From the NCBI GenBank assembly GCA_013138865.1, contig WTBY01000005.1:124001-188000 (forward strand): a stretch of 64,000 bases of DNA. The letters run 5' to 3'. Positions 14,825-23,548 of this stretch are shown here, piece by piece. Made by a program: the position numbers and the translations under genes. The notes beneath the pieces were generated by a model. The model did no database searches and had not been told where the DNA came from. It was given only the letters and a program-made list of their open reading frames with translations. The stretch is from Helicobacteraceae bacterium. GTDB lineage: Bacteria > Campylobacterota > Campylobacteria > Campylobacterales > Sulfurimonadaceae. Every line of letters begins with the position of its first letter. Position 1 is the first letter of the stretch.

Positions 14825-15370
14825 ATGGGTGCTTTAAAAATAGAAGATGTTTCATACACTTATGATGATTATAAACTTTGGGAAGGTAACTGGGAGCTTA
14901 TAAATGGGATCGCTATTGCTATGAGTCCTGCTCCTATGCGTAAGCATCAAAGTTTAGCAAGTGGGATTATAGCTCAAATTTATGAACAGCTAAATGATTG
15001 TGAAATATGTGAAGTTTTAGGTGAAGTTGACTATAAAATAGATGACAATACCGTTTTAAGACCTGACATAGTTCTGACATGTAACGAACAAAATGATACT
15101 TATTTAACTAAAGCCCCTGAAATTATAGTAGAAATTTTAAGTAAATCTACAGCAAAAAGAGATGAACACTATAAGTTCAATATTTATGAAGCAGAAAAGG
15201 TAAAGTACTACATTATAGTAAATCCAGATGACCTTATAGCTAAAGTCTATAAACTAGACGTAAAAACATACGACAAGCAAGGTGACTTTAGCACAGAAAC
15301 TTATGACTTTAACGAGACTACATGTAAAGTAAGTATTGACTTTAAAAGAGTTTTTAAGAGGTTCCGGTAA
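14825..15370 (+). CDS. Uma2-family (DUF820) PD-(D/E)xK endonuclease
   Basis: This is a 181-residue protein with the Uma2 layout: YTYDDYKLWEGNWELINGI, then VLRPDIVL carrying the catalytic Asp, PEIIVEILSKSTAKRDEHYK with the E-x-K part, and KYYIIVNPDD. This fold is a restriction-like nuclease; the cellular role is not established. It has its own -10 box. A close relative lies at 28008, where it is embedded in the pgl operon. An inverted repeat (15379-15384 and 15390-15395) follows the stop and may be a weak terminator. Confidence 0.82.
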   Translation: MGALKIEDVSYTYDDYKLWEGNWELINGIAIAMSPAPMRKHQSLASGIIAQIYEQLNDCEICEVLGEVDYKIDDNTVLRPDIVLTCNEQNDTYLTKAPEIIVEILSKSTAKRDEHYKFNIYEAEKVKYYIIVNPDDLIAKVYKLDVKTYDKQGDFSTETYDFNETTCKVSIDFKRVFKRFR

Positions 15371-15452
15371 ATATAGAGTAGTTAAAATATAACTATTTCT
15401 CATTTATTCTCTTTTATTGTATAATATAAAATATTTATAAAAAGGTTTTCTT

Positions 15453-15647
15453 ATGACAACTATTGATGAAAAAGAGATACTAGAACTTGAAAAATTTAAA
15501 GCAGAAATTAGAAATTTTAATAATAATATAGAAGATCGAAATAGGCAATACTTTGTAAGCACTATGAAACTGGCTTTTTATGGTGTTGCTGTTGGAGCTG
15601 GAGGAACTTTTGCCATTGCTAAAACTATTAGCTTAATGGGTTGGTAA
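15453..15647 (+). CDS. Small membrane protein of unknown function
   Basis: This is a 64-residue protein. The first 40 residues are charged and helical (LEKFKAEIRNFNNNIEDRNRQ). One membrane segment with a glycine-rich face follows (LAFYGVAVGAGGTFAIAKTI). A TATAAT (15420-15425) and AAAAAGG support expression. No family was recognised. A helical head with a Gly-rich transmembrane tail could be a small toxin or a membrane-complex subunit; neither is supported further. Confidence 0.55.
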   Translation: MTTIDEKEILELEKFKAEIRNFNNNIEDRNRQYFVSTMKLAFYGVAVGAGGTFAIAKTISLMGW

Positions 15648-15696
15648 AAAATAATTAATTTAGTTAAATATTATTATGATGGACTAAAATAAGTTT

Positions 15697-16461
15697 TTGA
15701 AAAAGTTAAAAATATCGATTATAACTGTAGTATGGAATAATAAAGAGACTATTAAAGATGCTATAGACTCCGTCCTCTCACAAACATATGAAAATATAGA
15801 GTACATTATTATAGATGGTGCAAGCAGTGACGGTACAGTAGAAATAGTGAAAAGTTATGGCGATCGTATAAGTAAGTTCATAAGTGAAAAAGATAGTGGT
15901 CTTTATGACGCTATGAACAAAGGTCTAGCACAAGCTACTGGTGACATTATAGGGATCTTAAACAGTGATGATTTTTATGTAGATGAGTATGTTATAGAAA
16001 AAGTTGTAACTACTTTTGAAGAGCAAAAAGTTGAGAGCCTATTTGCTGACTTGGTATTTGTAAAACCAGATGATTTAGAAAAAACTGTTCGTTACTATGA
16101 CAGTAGTAACTTTAAACCCTCAAAGTTTGCTTATGGTTGGATGCCTGCACACCCTACATTTTTTGTAAAGCGATACGTTTATGAAAAATATGGTAACTTT
16201 AGAACAGACCTTCAAATTGCTGCTGACTTTGACATTTTAGTAAGGTTCTTGCATACGCATAAAATAAGTTACTACTACATGCAAGAGGTTTTAGTCAAAA
16301 TGAGAGTAGGTGGAGTAAGTACTAGTGGTTTTAAAAGTAAAGTTTTGCTTAATAAAGAAGTTTTGCAAGTCTGCTTGGAAAATAACATAAAAACAAATAT
16401 ATTTAAAATACTCTCAAAGTACCCACAAAAATTTTTAGAACTTTTAAAAAAACATAGTTAA
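15697..16461 (+). CDS. GT2 family glycosyltransferase (WcaA-like)
   Basis: This is a 254-residue GT-A enzyme with ISIITVVWNNKETIKDAIDS, then IDGASSDGTVEIV and the metal-binding LNSDDFY. YGWMPAHPTFFVKR and RTDLQIAADFDIL are typical of colanic-acid type GT2 enzymes. It likely adds one sugar to an undecaprenyl-linked intermediate. Start is TTG at 15697; no in-frame ATG lies near. It may extend the N-glycan or another surface glycan. Confidence 0.8.
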   Translation: MKKLKISIITVVWNNKETIKDAIDSVLSQTYENIEYIIIDGASSDGTVEIVKSYGDRISKFISEKDSGLYDAMNKGLAQATGDIIGILNSDDFYVDEYVIEKVVTTFEEQKVESLFADLVFVKPDDLEKTVRYYDSSNFKPSKFAYGWMPAHPTFFVKRYVYEKYGNFRTDLQIAADFDILVRFLHTHKISYYYMQEVLVKMRVGGVSTSGFKSKVLLNKEVLQVCLENNIKTNIFKILSKYPQKFLELLKKHS

Positions 16462-16473
16462 AGAATATAATAA

Positions 16474-16479
16474 TATAAT
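16474..16479 (+). promoter_or_regulatory. -10 box of the GT-C/gtrA/gtrB/pglB run
   Basis: TATAAT lies 29 bases before the ATG at 16509. The four following genes are separated by 1-9 bases and may be one transcript. Confidence 0.45.
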
Positions 16480-16508
16480 TTCACTTCTTAAGCACTAATG
16501 GAGAAAAT

Positions 16509-18374
16509 ATGACAGCACTTTTAACCCTACTACCTATCTTCGGTTATGCAACATTATTTAACATTTATTTTAATAAAAAACCATCAGTCTCGATCTTTTT
16601 TGCCATAACTTTTATAATAACACTTCTTTTTTTCTTAGGTCTTGCAGAACAGTTGAAATATGGGGCATATTTACTTTTTTATGGCGGTATAGTTGCACTA
16701 GTGTACACTTTGTTCAAACAAACTAAACTATTTAAAGAGTGGCTTTTAAGTGTACCCGTAGTTATGTTTACTATTATGAGTACTCTTTATTTGTATCTGT
16801 TTCAAGACGCACAACTTTTTTGGTGGGATGAGTTTTCTCACTGGGGTGCTTTCATAAAAGAGATGTTCTTCTTTAACAGTTTTTATGATGCAACTAGTGT
16901 AGCTACACACTTACGTTATCCACCAGGAACTGCAACTTGGGAGTACTTTGTTATAGCAAACACTTTTTTTAGTGAAGGAAACCTTTACTTTGCTTGTTTT
17001 TTACTTCTATTTAGCTCAACACTTATGATGTATGAGCGAGTTACTTTTAAAGATATGCACTGGATTATACTTATTTTTATAATTCAAATAGTGCTATTTT
17101 CTGGTTTTGGTCATTGGTTTAGTAGCATCTATGTTGATCACATTATAGGGGCTATGTTTGCAGGGTTGGTTCTGTCTTACTTAGTAGATGAGTTTAAAGC
17201 TAATGATCTGTGGTTGTTCATTTTTCCATTAGCAACTATTGTCTTAGTTAAAGAGATAGGTCTATATTTTGGACTCTCATTTATAGGTTTCGTATTTTTA
17301 TATTCAATAGTAGAGTTGAAAAAAGTTAGTAAAAAAATAACAATAATTCTATTTTTACTATTTCTTTCTATGGTACTTGTTTTAAAAGTATGGGGTATAA
17401 GACAAGACTCTCTTGATGTTAAAAAAGGTGGACAAACTATGTCTGCTATAGCTAAAAGTATGTTTTCAGATCATAGAGTTTTAGAGCCTAAAGTTGAAGA
17501 AGAGGTTAAGCGAAGGTTTTGGGATGTTGTACAAAACCAACAGATTCATAAAGAGAAATTCTCACTAAACTATAATGAGTTTAGTTATGACCTTATGTCA
17601 CATTATAAAAAAGAGAATAAGCTTAGTACTCTTGGGACTATGCTGTTTTTTATGTTTATGTTTATAGTCGCTTTTCTTATGTCAAACTCCAAAGAGCAAA
17701 GAGTTAAAGTAAGCATAATATACGCCTACATACTCTTTGTTACAACTGTTTATTTGTTTATACTCTACTTTAGTTTTCAAGTGGCTTTTGGGCAAGGAGC
17801 TTTGAGAATACCATCATTTGTAAGATACATGAATATGGCAATTTTACCAATGTTATTAATAGGTTTTTCCATATTTTTACCACTTTATAATGAAAAACTA
17901 AAACAGACTTTTAACCAAGAATTTAACTCTAAGCTATTTGCTGCAGCTTTAATGTTAGTTATTGTATTAGGTTATGTTGTAAACCCTTACTTTAAACCAC
18001 TTTACTCCCAACTAAAAAATCCAAGTCATGAAAATTTTGAAAATATAGCAACGCAAATTTTAGAAAAAGTACCACCAAAGTCTAAAGTATTTGTAGTTTT
18101 TCCTATTCAAAATAATGGTAGTTTAAATATTATGTTAAAATACTCTCTTATACCAGCAAAAGCTACCATAAGTAAAGCAGACTTTGAAAGTAAAACTTTT
18201 GATCAGATGTTGAGCATTTACAGTAAGTATGAGTATGTCTGGTTTACAAAGTTTAACAACAAGCTAATAGATAAAAATAGACCTATCTTAAAAGCAAAAA
18301 GTGATAACCAACCATTTGTTCTATATAAAACAGATGTACTAAACAATGGTATTAAATTTATTCCTGTATTATAA
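16509..18374 (+). CDS. GT-C-like integral membrane glycosyltransferase
   Basis: This is a 621-residue protein with about 12 membrane segments and a soluble C-terminal domain. After the first segments it has a periplasmic loop WWDEFSHWGAFIKEMFF and, later, LRYPPGTATWEYF. An acidic Asp-Glu in the first outer loop is the hallmark of GT-C enzymes that use undecaprenyl- or dolichyl-phosphate sugars. The neighbours are GtrA and GtrB types, so it may act as the GtrC of a three-part glycan modification system. No exact family was recognised. Confidence 0.6.
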   Translation: MTALLTLLPIFGYATLFNIYFNKKPSVSIFFAITFIITLLFFLGLAEQLKYGAYLLFYGGIVALVYTLFKQTKLFKEWLLSVPVVMFTIMSTLYLYLFQDAQLFWWDEFSHWGAFIKEMFFFNSFYDATSVATHLRYPPGTATWEYFVIANTFFSEGNLYFACFLLLFSSTLMMYERVTFKDMHWIILIFIIQIVLFSGFGHWFSSIYVDHIIGAMFAGLVLSYLVDEFKANDLWLFIFPLATIVLVKEIGLYFGLSFIGFVFLYSIVELKKVSKKITIILFLLFLSMVLVLKVWGIRQDSLDVKKGGQTMSAIAKSMFSDHRVLEPKVEEEVKRRFWDVVQNQQIHKEKFSLNYNEFSYDLMSHYKKENKLSTLGTMLFFMFMFIVAFLMSNSKEQRVKVSIIYAYILFVTTVYLFILYFSFQVAFGQGALRIPSFVRYMNMAILPMLLIGFSIFLPLYNEKLKQTFNQEFNSKLFAAALMLVIVLGYVVNPYFKPLYSQLKNPSHENFENIATQILEKVPPKSKVFVVFPIQNNGSLNIMLKYSLIPAKATISKADFESKTFDQMLSIYSKYEYVWFTKFNNKLIDKNRPILKAKSDNQPFVLYKTDVLNNGIKFIPVL

Positions 18375-18380
18375 AACTAG

Positions 18381-18743
18381 ATGATTAAAAAACAAATTAT
18401 AAAGTTTATTATTGTTGGTATGGTAAATACAGTTATTTATTATATGTTATTTAGTTCTCTTATATATTTCAATTTTGATTATAGGTTAGCAGTTTTATTT
18501 GCTACACTTGTTGGACTTTTGTTTAGTTTTAAAACGTTTAGTAAGTATGTATTTGAAAATAATAATAATAAGTTGTTATATAGGTTTGCATCTGTTTATG
18601 TATTGTTATACATTGTTAATATTGCACTTATAGCTCTATTGCAACCATCTGTATTAAACTACTATTTATCTGGTCTATTTGCAACTATATGTTGTGCCAT
18701 TTTGTCATTTGTATTAAATAAATTTTATGTTTTTAAAAAGTAG
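18381..18743 (+). CDS. gtrA: GtrA-family membrane protein
   Basis: This is a 120-residue protein with four membrane segments. It begins IKFIIVGMVNTVIYYMLFSS and ends FVLNKFYVFKK, both standard for GtrA. GtrA proteins are thought to flip undecaprenyl-phosphate-linked monosaccharides. It starts seven bases after the GT-C gene and is followed nine bases later by a GtrB-type GT2. Confidence 0.82.
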   Translation: MIKKQIIKFIIVGMVNTVIYYMLFSSLIYFNFDYRLAVLFATLVGLLFSFKTFSKYVFENNNNKLLYRFASVYVLLYIVNIALIALLQPSVLNYYLSGLFATICCAILSFVLNKFYVFKK

Positions 18744-18752
18744 GAGAGTTTT

Positions 18753-19694
18753 ATGAGTAAAAAAATAGCGGTTCTTATACCTTGCTATAATGAAGAGTTG
18801 ACCATAGCTAAAGTTATAAATGACTTTAAAAAAGAGTTACCAGAAGCAGACATATATGTTTATGATAACAACTCAAGTGATGATACATTCAAAATAGCTG
18901 AGCAAAATGGTGCAATAGTTAAAAAAGAGTACCGTCAAGGTAAAGGCAATGTAGTTCGCTCAATGTTTCGTGATATTGAAGCAGACATATATGTTATGAT
19001 CGATGGAGATGATACTTATCCAGCAGAGTTTGTTCATAGTCTAATGAAGCCTATTATAGATCAAGAAGCAGACATAGTTATAGGAGATCGCCATAGTAAT
19101 GGAACTTATAAAGATGAAAATAAACGACCTCTACATAACTTCGGAAATAACTTAGTTAAAGGACTTATAAACAACATATTCCATTCTGATCTAAAAGATA
19201 TTATGACAGGTTATAGAGTGTTCAACAAAAAATTTGTTAAAAATATGCCTGTAAACTCTAACGGCTTTGAAATAGAGACAGAGATGACACTACATACACT
19301 TGACAAAAAATTTCTCATTAAAGAGATACCTATAGAGTATAGAGACAGACCAGACGGTAGCTTCTCTAAACTTAACACTTATAGTGATGGTATGAGAGTC
19401 TTAAAAACTATTCTTTGGGTTTTTAAAGACTATAGACCATTAGCTTTTTTCACACTTTTTGCTTTTGGGTTTTTCATGCTAGCCTTGGTTGCAGGAATAC
19501 CCGTAATAGTTGAGTTTGTTAATACATCTTTAGTCTCAAAAATCCCATCAGCTATTTTAGCGGTTGGTCTTATGATCGTCTCAATGCTCTCACTTTTTAG
19601 TGGGTTTATTTTGGACACTATAGTAAAGCAACATAGAGAAGAGTATGAAATAAACTTAATAAGATGGTGTGAAAAAGAAAAGGATAATAAATAA
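18753..19694 (+). CDS. GtrB/DPM1-like GT2 with C-terminal membrane anchor
   Basis: This is a 313-residue protein. The catalytic domain has VLIPCYNEELTIAKVI, YDNNSSDDTF, MIDGDDTYPAE and DIMTGYRVFNKKFVKNMP. Two membrane segments follow (about residues 230-255 and 265-290). This is the polyprenyl-phosphate glycosyltransferase type that makes undecaprenyl-phosphate-sugar donors. With the adjacent GtrA and GT-C proteins it forms a plausible donor-flip-transfer set. AGGAG precedes the ATG. Confidence 0.82.
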   Translation: MSKKIAVLIPCYNEELTIAKVINDFKKELPEADIYVYDNNSSDDTFKIAEQNGAIVKKEYRQGKGNVVRSMFRDIEADIYVMIDGDDTYPAEFVHSLMKPIIDQEADIVIGDRHSNGTYKDENKRPLHNFGNNLVKGLINNIFHSDLKDIMTGYRVFNKKFVKNMPVNSNGFEIETEMTLHTLDKKFLIKEIPIEYRDRPDGSFSKLNTYSDGMRVLKTILWVFKDYRPLAFFTLFAFGFFMLALVAGIPVIVEFVNTSLVSKIPSAILAVGLMIVSMLSLFSGFILDTIVKQHREEYEINLIRWCEKEKDNK

Positions 19695-19695
19695 T

Positions 19696-21837
19696 ATGAA
19701 AGATATATTAACTTTAAAAGAGAATAGCGTTAGTTTAAAATACTTTATAGTGTTAATGTTTATAGCGTTTAGTTTTGCTGTAGCTGTAAGAATGATCTGG
19801 GTGGATCAGTTTAGCGCAGTTGATAGTTTCCGTTGGAATAACGAGATTATGATCAATACAAATGATGGCTACTACTACGCAGAAGGTGCAAGGGACATTA
19901 TAAATGGTACCCATCAAGAAAATGATCTCTCCCCCGTAACTTCTCCACTTTCAAAACTAACGGCTATGATCGCTTCTTTCTTGCCAATCTCTTTTGAAAC
20001 ACTGATCTTATATATGCCAACATTTTTTGGTTCACTTTTAGTAGTCCCGATTATGCTTATCGCACGTATAATAAAGTTAGACCAAGTTGGCTTTGTAGCA
20101 GCTCTTTTAGGTGGAATAGTTTGGAGTTATTACAACCGTACTATGACAGGGTACTATGATACCGATCTACTTGTTGTAGTTTTACCTACATTTTTTGTTT
20201 GGGGTGTACTTTTCTCACTCTCTCATGAAGATAGTGACTCTTTTTTAATAGCTCCTATTTTTGCTCTTATGGCTATGCATTGGCATGGGGGGATGACACA
20301 TATAGTTAATGGTGTATTTATATTAACTATTCTTTATACACTTATTTTTGAGCGTCGTAATTTATATTATTATAAATTTTTATCTGTTTTAGTGTTAGCA
20401 TTAACAACACTTCCTTTAGTAGTTAAAGCGTTACTTATGGTTGCTTTAGTGGCTTCATACCACCTCTTAAAAGCCAAACTGAGTGATAAAATAGTTATAG
20501 CTATTACTGCTCTCTCGGCTCTTATATATTTAATTTTTGGTGGAGCTGCATGGGTTGTAGAAATTTTAAATAGCTCTTACGTAACTCGTGCACTTCATGC
20601 AGAAGAGATGAACTTATCTCTTCACTACTTTGGAGTTGTAAATACTGTTCGTGAAGCAGGACATATACCTTTTGAAACGTTTGCTAATCGTATAAGTGGA
20701 CACACTATAACTTTTTGGCTAAGTGTGATCGGGTATGCTCTTTTAGTTTTTAGACATAAACTTTTCATTTTAACTCTACCTATGGTTATACTTGGCTTTT
20801 TTGCTCTTCAAGGTGGTCTTCGTTTTACAGTTTTTTCAGTTCCTTTTATGGCACTTGGTGTATCATTTTTAATATTTTTAGTAGCCAATTTTATTAAAAC
20901 TCTTTTTGCACAAAAAGTTCAAAACTACGCTAAATATACTTTTATAGTTTTATCTTCAATCGCTATACTATACCCGAATATTAAACATATAATAGCCTAT
21001 AAAGTTCCTGTTGTTTTTACTAAAGAAGAGGTAAAGGTATTAGATCAACTTAAAAAAATATCTTCACGCGAAGACTATGTTCTTTCATGGTGGGACTATG
21101 GTTACCCTATCCGTTACTATGCTGATGTTAAAACGTTAGTAGATGGTGCTAAACATAGTGGAAGCGTTAACTTTCCTGTTAGTTTTGCACTTATGAATAA
21201 CCAAGTAGCTGCAGCTAATATGGCTAGGCTTGATGTTGAATTTACAGAACTTAACTTTAAAAAACCTTGTGGACCCTCAGTTGAGTGCATGTTAAAGTAC
21301 TCAAAACTTAATAATCCAAATGAGTTAGTAAAAGCATTAAACTCAAAAAATTTACAACTTCCTCAAAAAACAAGAGATATTTTTGTATATTTACCAAATA
21401 AAATGTTAAATATTTTACCAACTATTGATCTGTTTTCTAACCTTGATCTTCTTAGCGGTAAAGCTAAAAAACGACCTCTATTTTTTAAGTCAACCTCTTT
21501 TAATGACAATGGTGTTTCTATTAACCTTGGAAATGGCATAGAGATACTAAAGCAAGGTGGTAAAATTAAAATAGGAAACCAAGAGACACAGATGAATAAG
21601 TTTGTAGTTACTGAGTATGATGCTAAAGGTGTATTACATAAAAATGTGCAAACCATCAACCCTAGCTCACCAGTATCTGTTATTTTTATGAAAAACTACA
21701 ACCAGTTTTTAGTTTTAGATAAACGTCTTTATAACTCACTGTATATTCAGCTTTTTGTTTTGGAAAACTATGATAAAGAGTTATTTGAACCAGTAATCAT
21801 GACTCCATTAGCTAAAGTGTATAAGTTAAAGAAGTGA
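19696..21837 (+). CDS. pglB: Oligosaccharyltransferase PglB (STT3 family)
   Basis: This is a roughly 713-residue membrane enzyme that moves a finished glycan from undecaprenyl diphosphate to asparagine in periplasmic proteins. The defining WWDYG is at residues 465-469, followed by YPIRYYADVKTLVDGAKHSG. About 13 membrane segments precede it. An acidic first loop (NTNDGYYYAEGARDI) provides metal ligands. The frame is open to GTG 19669, but ATG 19696 lies just after the previous stop and follows AGGA at 19681-19684. Length matches Campylobacter PglB. Its glycan is presumably built by the pgl genes downstream. Confidence 0.92.
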   Translation: MKDILTLKENSVSLKYFIVLMFIAFSFAVAVRMIWVDQFSAVDSFRWNNEIMINTNDGYYYAEGARDIINGTHQENDLSPVTSPLSKLTAMIASFLPISFETLILYMPTFFGSLLVVPIMLIARIIKLDQVGFVAALLGGIVWSYYNRTMTGYYDTDLLVVVLPTFFVWGVLFSLSHEDSDSFLIAPIFALMAMHWHGGMTHIVNGVFILTILYTLIFERRNLYYYKFLSVLVLALTTLPLVVKALLMVALVASYHLLKAKLSDKIVIAITALSALIYLIFGGAAWVVEILNSSYVTRALHAEEMNLSLHYFGVVNTVREAGHIPFETFANRISGHTITFWLSVIGYALLVFRHKLFILTLPMVILGFFALQGGLRFTVFSVPFMALGVSFLIFLVANFIKTLFAQKVQNYAKYTFIVLSSIAILYPNIKHIIAYKVPVVFTKEEVKVLDQLKKISSREDYVLSWWDYGYPIRYYADVKTLVDGAKHSGSVNFPVSFALMNNQVAAANMARLDVEFTELNFKKPCGPSVECMLKYSKLNNPNELVKALNSKNLQLPQKTRDIFVYLPNKMLNILPTIDLFSNLDLLSGKAKKRPLFFKSTSFNDNGVSINLGNGIEILKQGGKIKIGNQETQMNKFVVTEYDAKGVLHKNVQTINPSSPVSVIFMKNYNQFLVLDKRLYNSLYIQLFVLENYDKELFEPVIMTPLAKVYKLKK

Positions 21838-21851
21838 TAATTTTATTAGAG

Positions 21852-21857
21852 TATAAT
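21852..21857 (+). promoter_or_regulatory. -10 box of the Gsp-like run
   Basis: TATAAT lies 31 bases before the TTG at 21889, and GGAA (21880-21883) serves as ribosome site. It gives the Gsp-like genes a possible promoter separate from pglB. Confidence 0.45.
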
Positions 21858-21888
21858 GCAGATAATTTAAAAATATTATGGAATTGAC

Positions 21889-22638
21889 TTGGGTTTAAAA
21901 TATATAAATAGTGTTGGTGAAGTTTTTAACTTTGCTAATGTTAAAAACATCATTATACTCTCTCCCTCTTTCTACTGGTACGTAGAAAAAAGTGTGCAGA
22001 TAAAAAGCCTTCGTAAGGTGAAAAAACTTGCACCTTCTATTTTGGTCGGTCGAGCAGAGAGTATGAATGAGTTCTTTGTTATTGCTAATGGTGAGAATCA
22101 CTATAAATTTTATGCTTACTGTAAAGAGTGCGTAGAAAAAATTATAACTGAGAGTGAATTTGATGAGTGTGAGATCTATTTTGCTAATCAATTAAATTTT
22201 AGTGAAGATATAAAAATAACAGATGAGTACTCCATTAAAAATATTGATGGTGCAATGATCGAAATTGCTTCATCGCTAGAAGCTAAAAATTTAGAAGTTA
22301 TTGTAAATGAAAATGAATTTAATTCAAAACCATTTAAAATAAAGTCACTTAAGTCTCAAAATTCTGATCTATATTACAACACTCTTTTAGGGCTATTTGC
22401 TATTTTAGTTGTAAGTAGTTTAACATTAAGCTTTATGAAAGTGAGTGCGCTCTCCTCTAAAATAGATAGCATTAGTTATGGTGATCGTAACTCCTACTCT
22501 GCTGCTTCACTTATGAGAAAATATAAAAAATTAGAGTCAAAAAAAGAGAAAATAAAAAAAGATTTTTTAAAAATTACGAAAAGTAGCGGTGTCGTTAATG
22601 AGATTAGTTATGATGGAGTAAGTTTTGTCACTAAATAG
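21889..22638 (+). CDS. GspL/PilM-like inner membrane platform protein (tentative)
   Basis: This is a 249-residue protein. A cytoplasmic part of about 160 residues is followed by one membrane segment (about 165-186, LLGLFAILVVSSLTLSFMKV) and a short charged coiled periplasmic tail. That is the layout of GspL, though shorter than usual. Just upstream of the TTG the frame reads GIDLG, as in actin-like folds, so the true start may be a rare codon slightly upstream. Assigned mainly because GspM-, GspN- and GspC-like genes follow. It overlaps the next gene by 14 bases. Confidence 0.5.
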   Translation: MGLKYINSVGEVFNFANVKNIIILSPSFYWYVEKSVQIKSLRKVKKLAPSILVGRAESMNEFFVIANGENHYKFYAYCKECVEKIITESEFDECEIYFANQLNFSEDIKITDEYSIKNIDGAMIEIASSLEAKNLEVIVNENEFNSKPFKIKSLKSQNSDLYYNTLLGLFAILVVSSLTLSFMKVSALSSKIDSISYGDRNSYSAASLMRKYKKLESKKEKIKKDFLKITKSSGVVNEISYDGVSFVTK

Positions 22639-23041
22639 TATACTAAGCGATAAATTTTTTAAACTATACCTATTTATAGCGCTATTAGCTATTTGGATCA
22701 TATTTACTGCTTTTAACTCATCAAAATTAGCCTCTTTACATACCGAGCTAAACACTAAGAGCGAAAAAGTTAGTGAATTTAAAAAATTAGAAGTTAGCTG
22801 GAGTAAGAAGTTTCGTAAAGAAGAGTTGCTTAGAGTTGAAAAAATGTTAAGTGTTCAAGGGGTTACTTTTGAAAAGAAGAAGAGAAAGAAAAAAATAACT
22901 TACACTATGAAACTAAATGAATCTCAAATAGATACTATAGTTGGCTATCTATTGAATAGAAATATAGAAATAAAAAAGTTTTCTATAAAAAAGAGTGGCT
23001 CTTATGATGCAGAATTTAAATTTGAAGTGAATGGTGTATAG
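22625..23041 (+). CDS. GspM-like protein (tentative)
   Basis: This is a 138-residue protein with a short cytoplasmic N-terminus, one membrane segment (about 12-32), a heptad-like coiled stretch, and a C-terminal domain of about 60 residues (ITYTMKLNESQIDTIVGYLL, ending FKFEVNGV). The layout matches GspM, which partners GspL through a ferredoxin-like periplasmic domain. Sequence similarity is weak by eye; order and topology carry the call. Confidence 0.55.
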   Translation: MSLNSILSDKFFKLYLFIALLAIWIIFTAFNSSKLASLHTELNTKSEKVSEFKKLEVSWSKKFRKEELLRVEKMLSVQGVTFEKKKRKKKITYTMKLNESQIDTIVGYLLNRNIEIKKFSIKKSGSYDAEFKFEVNGV

Positions 23042-23548
23042 ATGGAAATTTTAAAAAAAGCTCTCTACTCATTGTCACTTCTTTTAACAGTAGTGGTTGT
23101 AACTTTTTTATTTCTACCAAAAGATCAGCTCTTTTTTCTGGCACAAGAAGAGGCATTAAAACATAAAGTAACTCTAAAATACCAAAATCTTGAAGAGACA
23201 CTTTTCTCTTTAGATGTAAAAAATTTAGAGATCTATTATGTTGGTAGTGAAATTGTACGTGCAAAGAGTCTAAATGTTGGTTTTGGTGGTGTTGTATTGG
23301 AAAATATATCTTTTAAAGGGATAGTTAAAAAAGCTATTGGCGATAGTGCAGATAGAGTAGCACTAACACCTACACCAACATTTTTAAAGGCAACTGGTAG
23401 TTTTGGAAGTGCTGAAGGAAATTTTGAGATTAAGAAGAGAAGTATATCTCTTCAGTTAACTCCTAGTGCTAAGCTACTGAAAAATAAAAATATGCTTAGT
23501 GGTATGAAAAAAGAGGGGAATAAGTATGTATTTAATTACAAAATATAG
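23042..23548 (+). CDS. GspN-like membrane-anchored periplasmic protein (tentative)
   Basis: This is a 168-residue protein with one N-terminal membrane segment (about 8-25) and a beta-rich periplasmic domain (LDVKNLEIYYVGSEIVRAKS, then LNVGFGGVVLENISFKG). The pattern of repeated strands after a signal anchor resembles GspN of type II secretion systems. It starts one base after the GspM-like stop and overlaps the GspC-like gene by 23 bases. Confidence 0.5.
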   Translation: MEILKKALYSLSLLLTVVVVTFLFLPKDQLFFLAQEEALKHKVTLKYQNLEETLFSLDVKNLEIYYVGSEIVRAKSLNVGFGGVVLENISFKGIVKKAIGDSADRVALTPTPTFLKATGSFGSAEGNFEIKKRSISLQLTPSAKLLKNKNMLSGMKKEGNKYVFNYKI

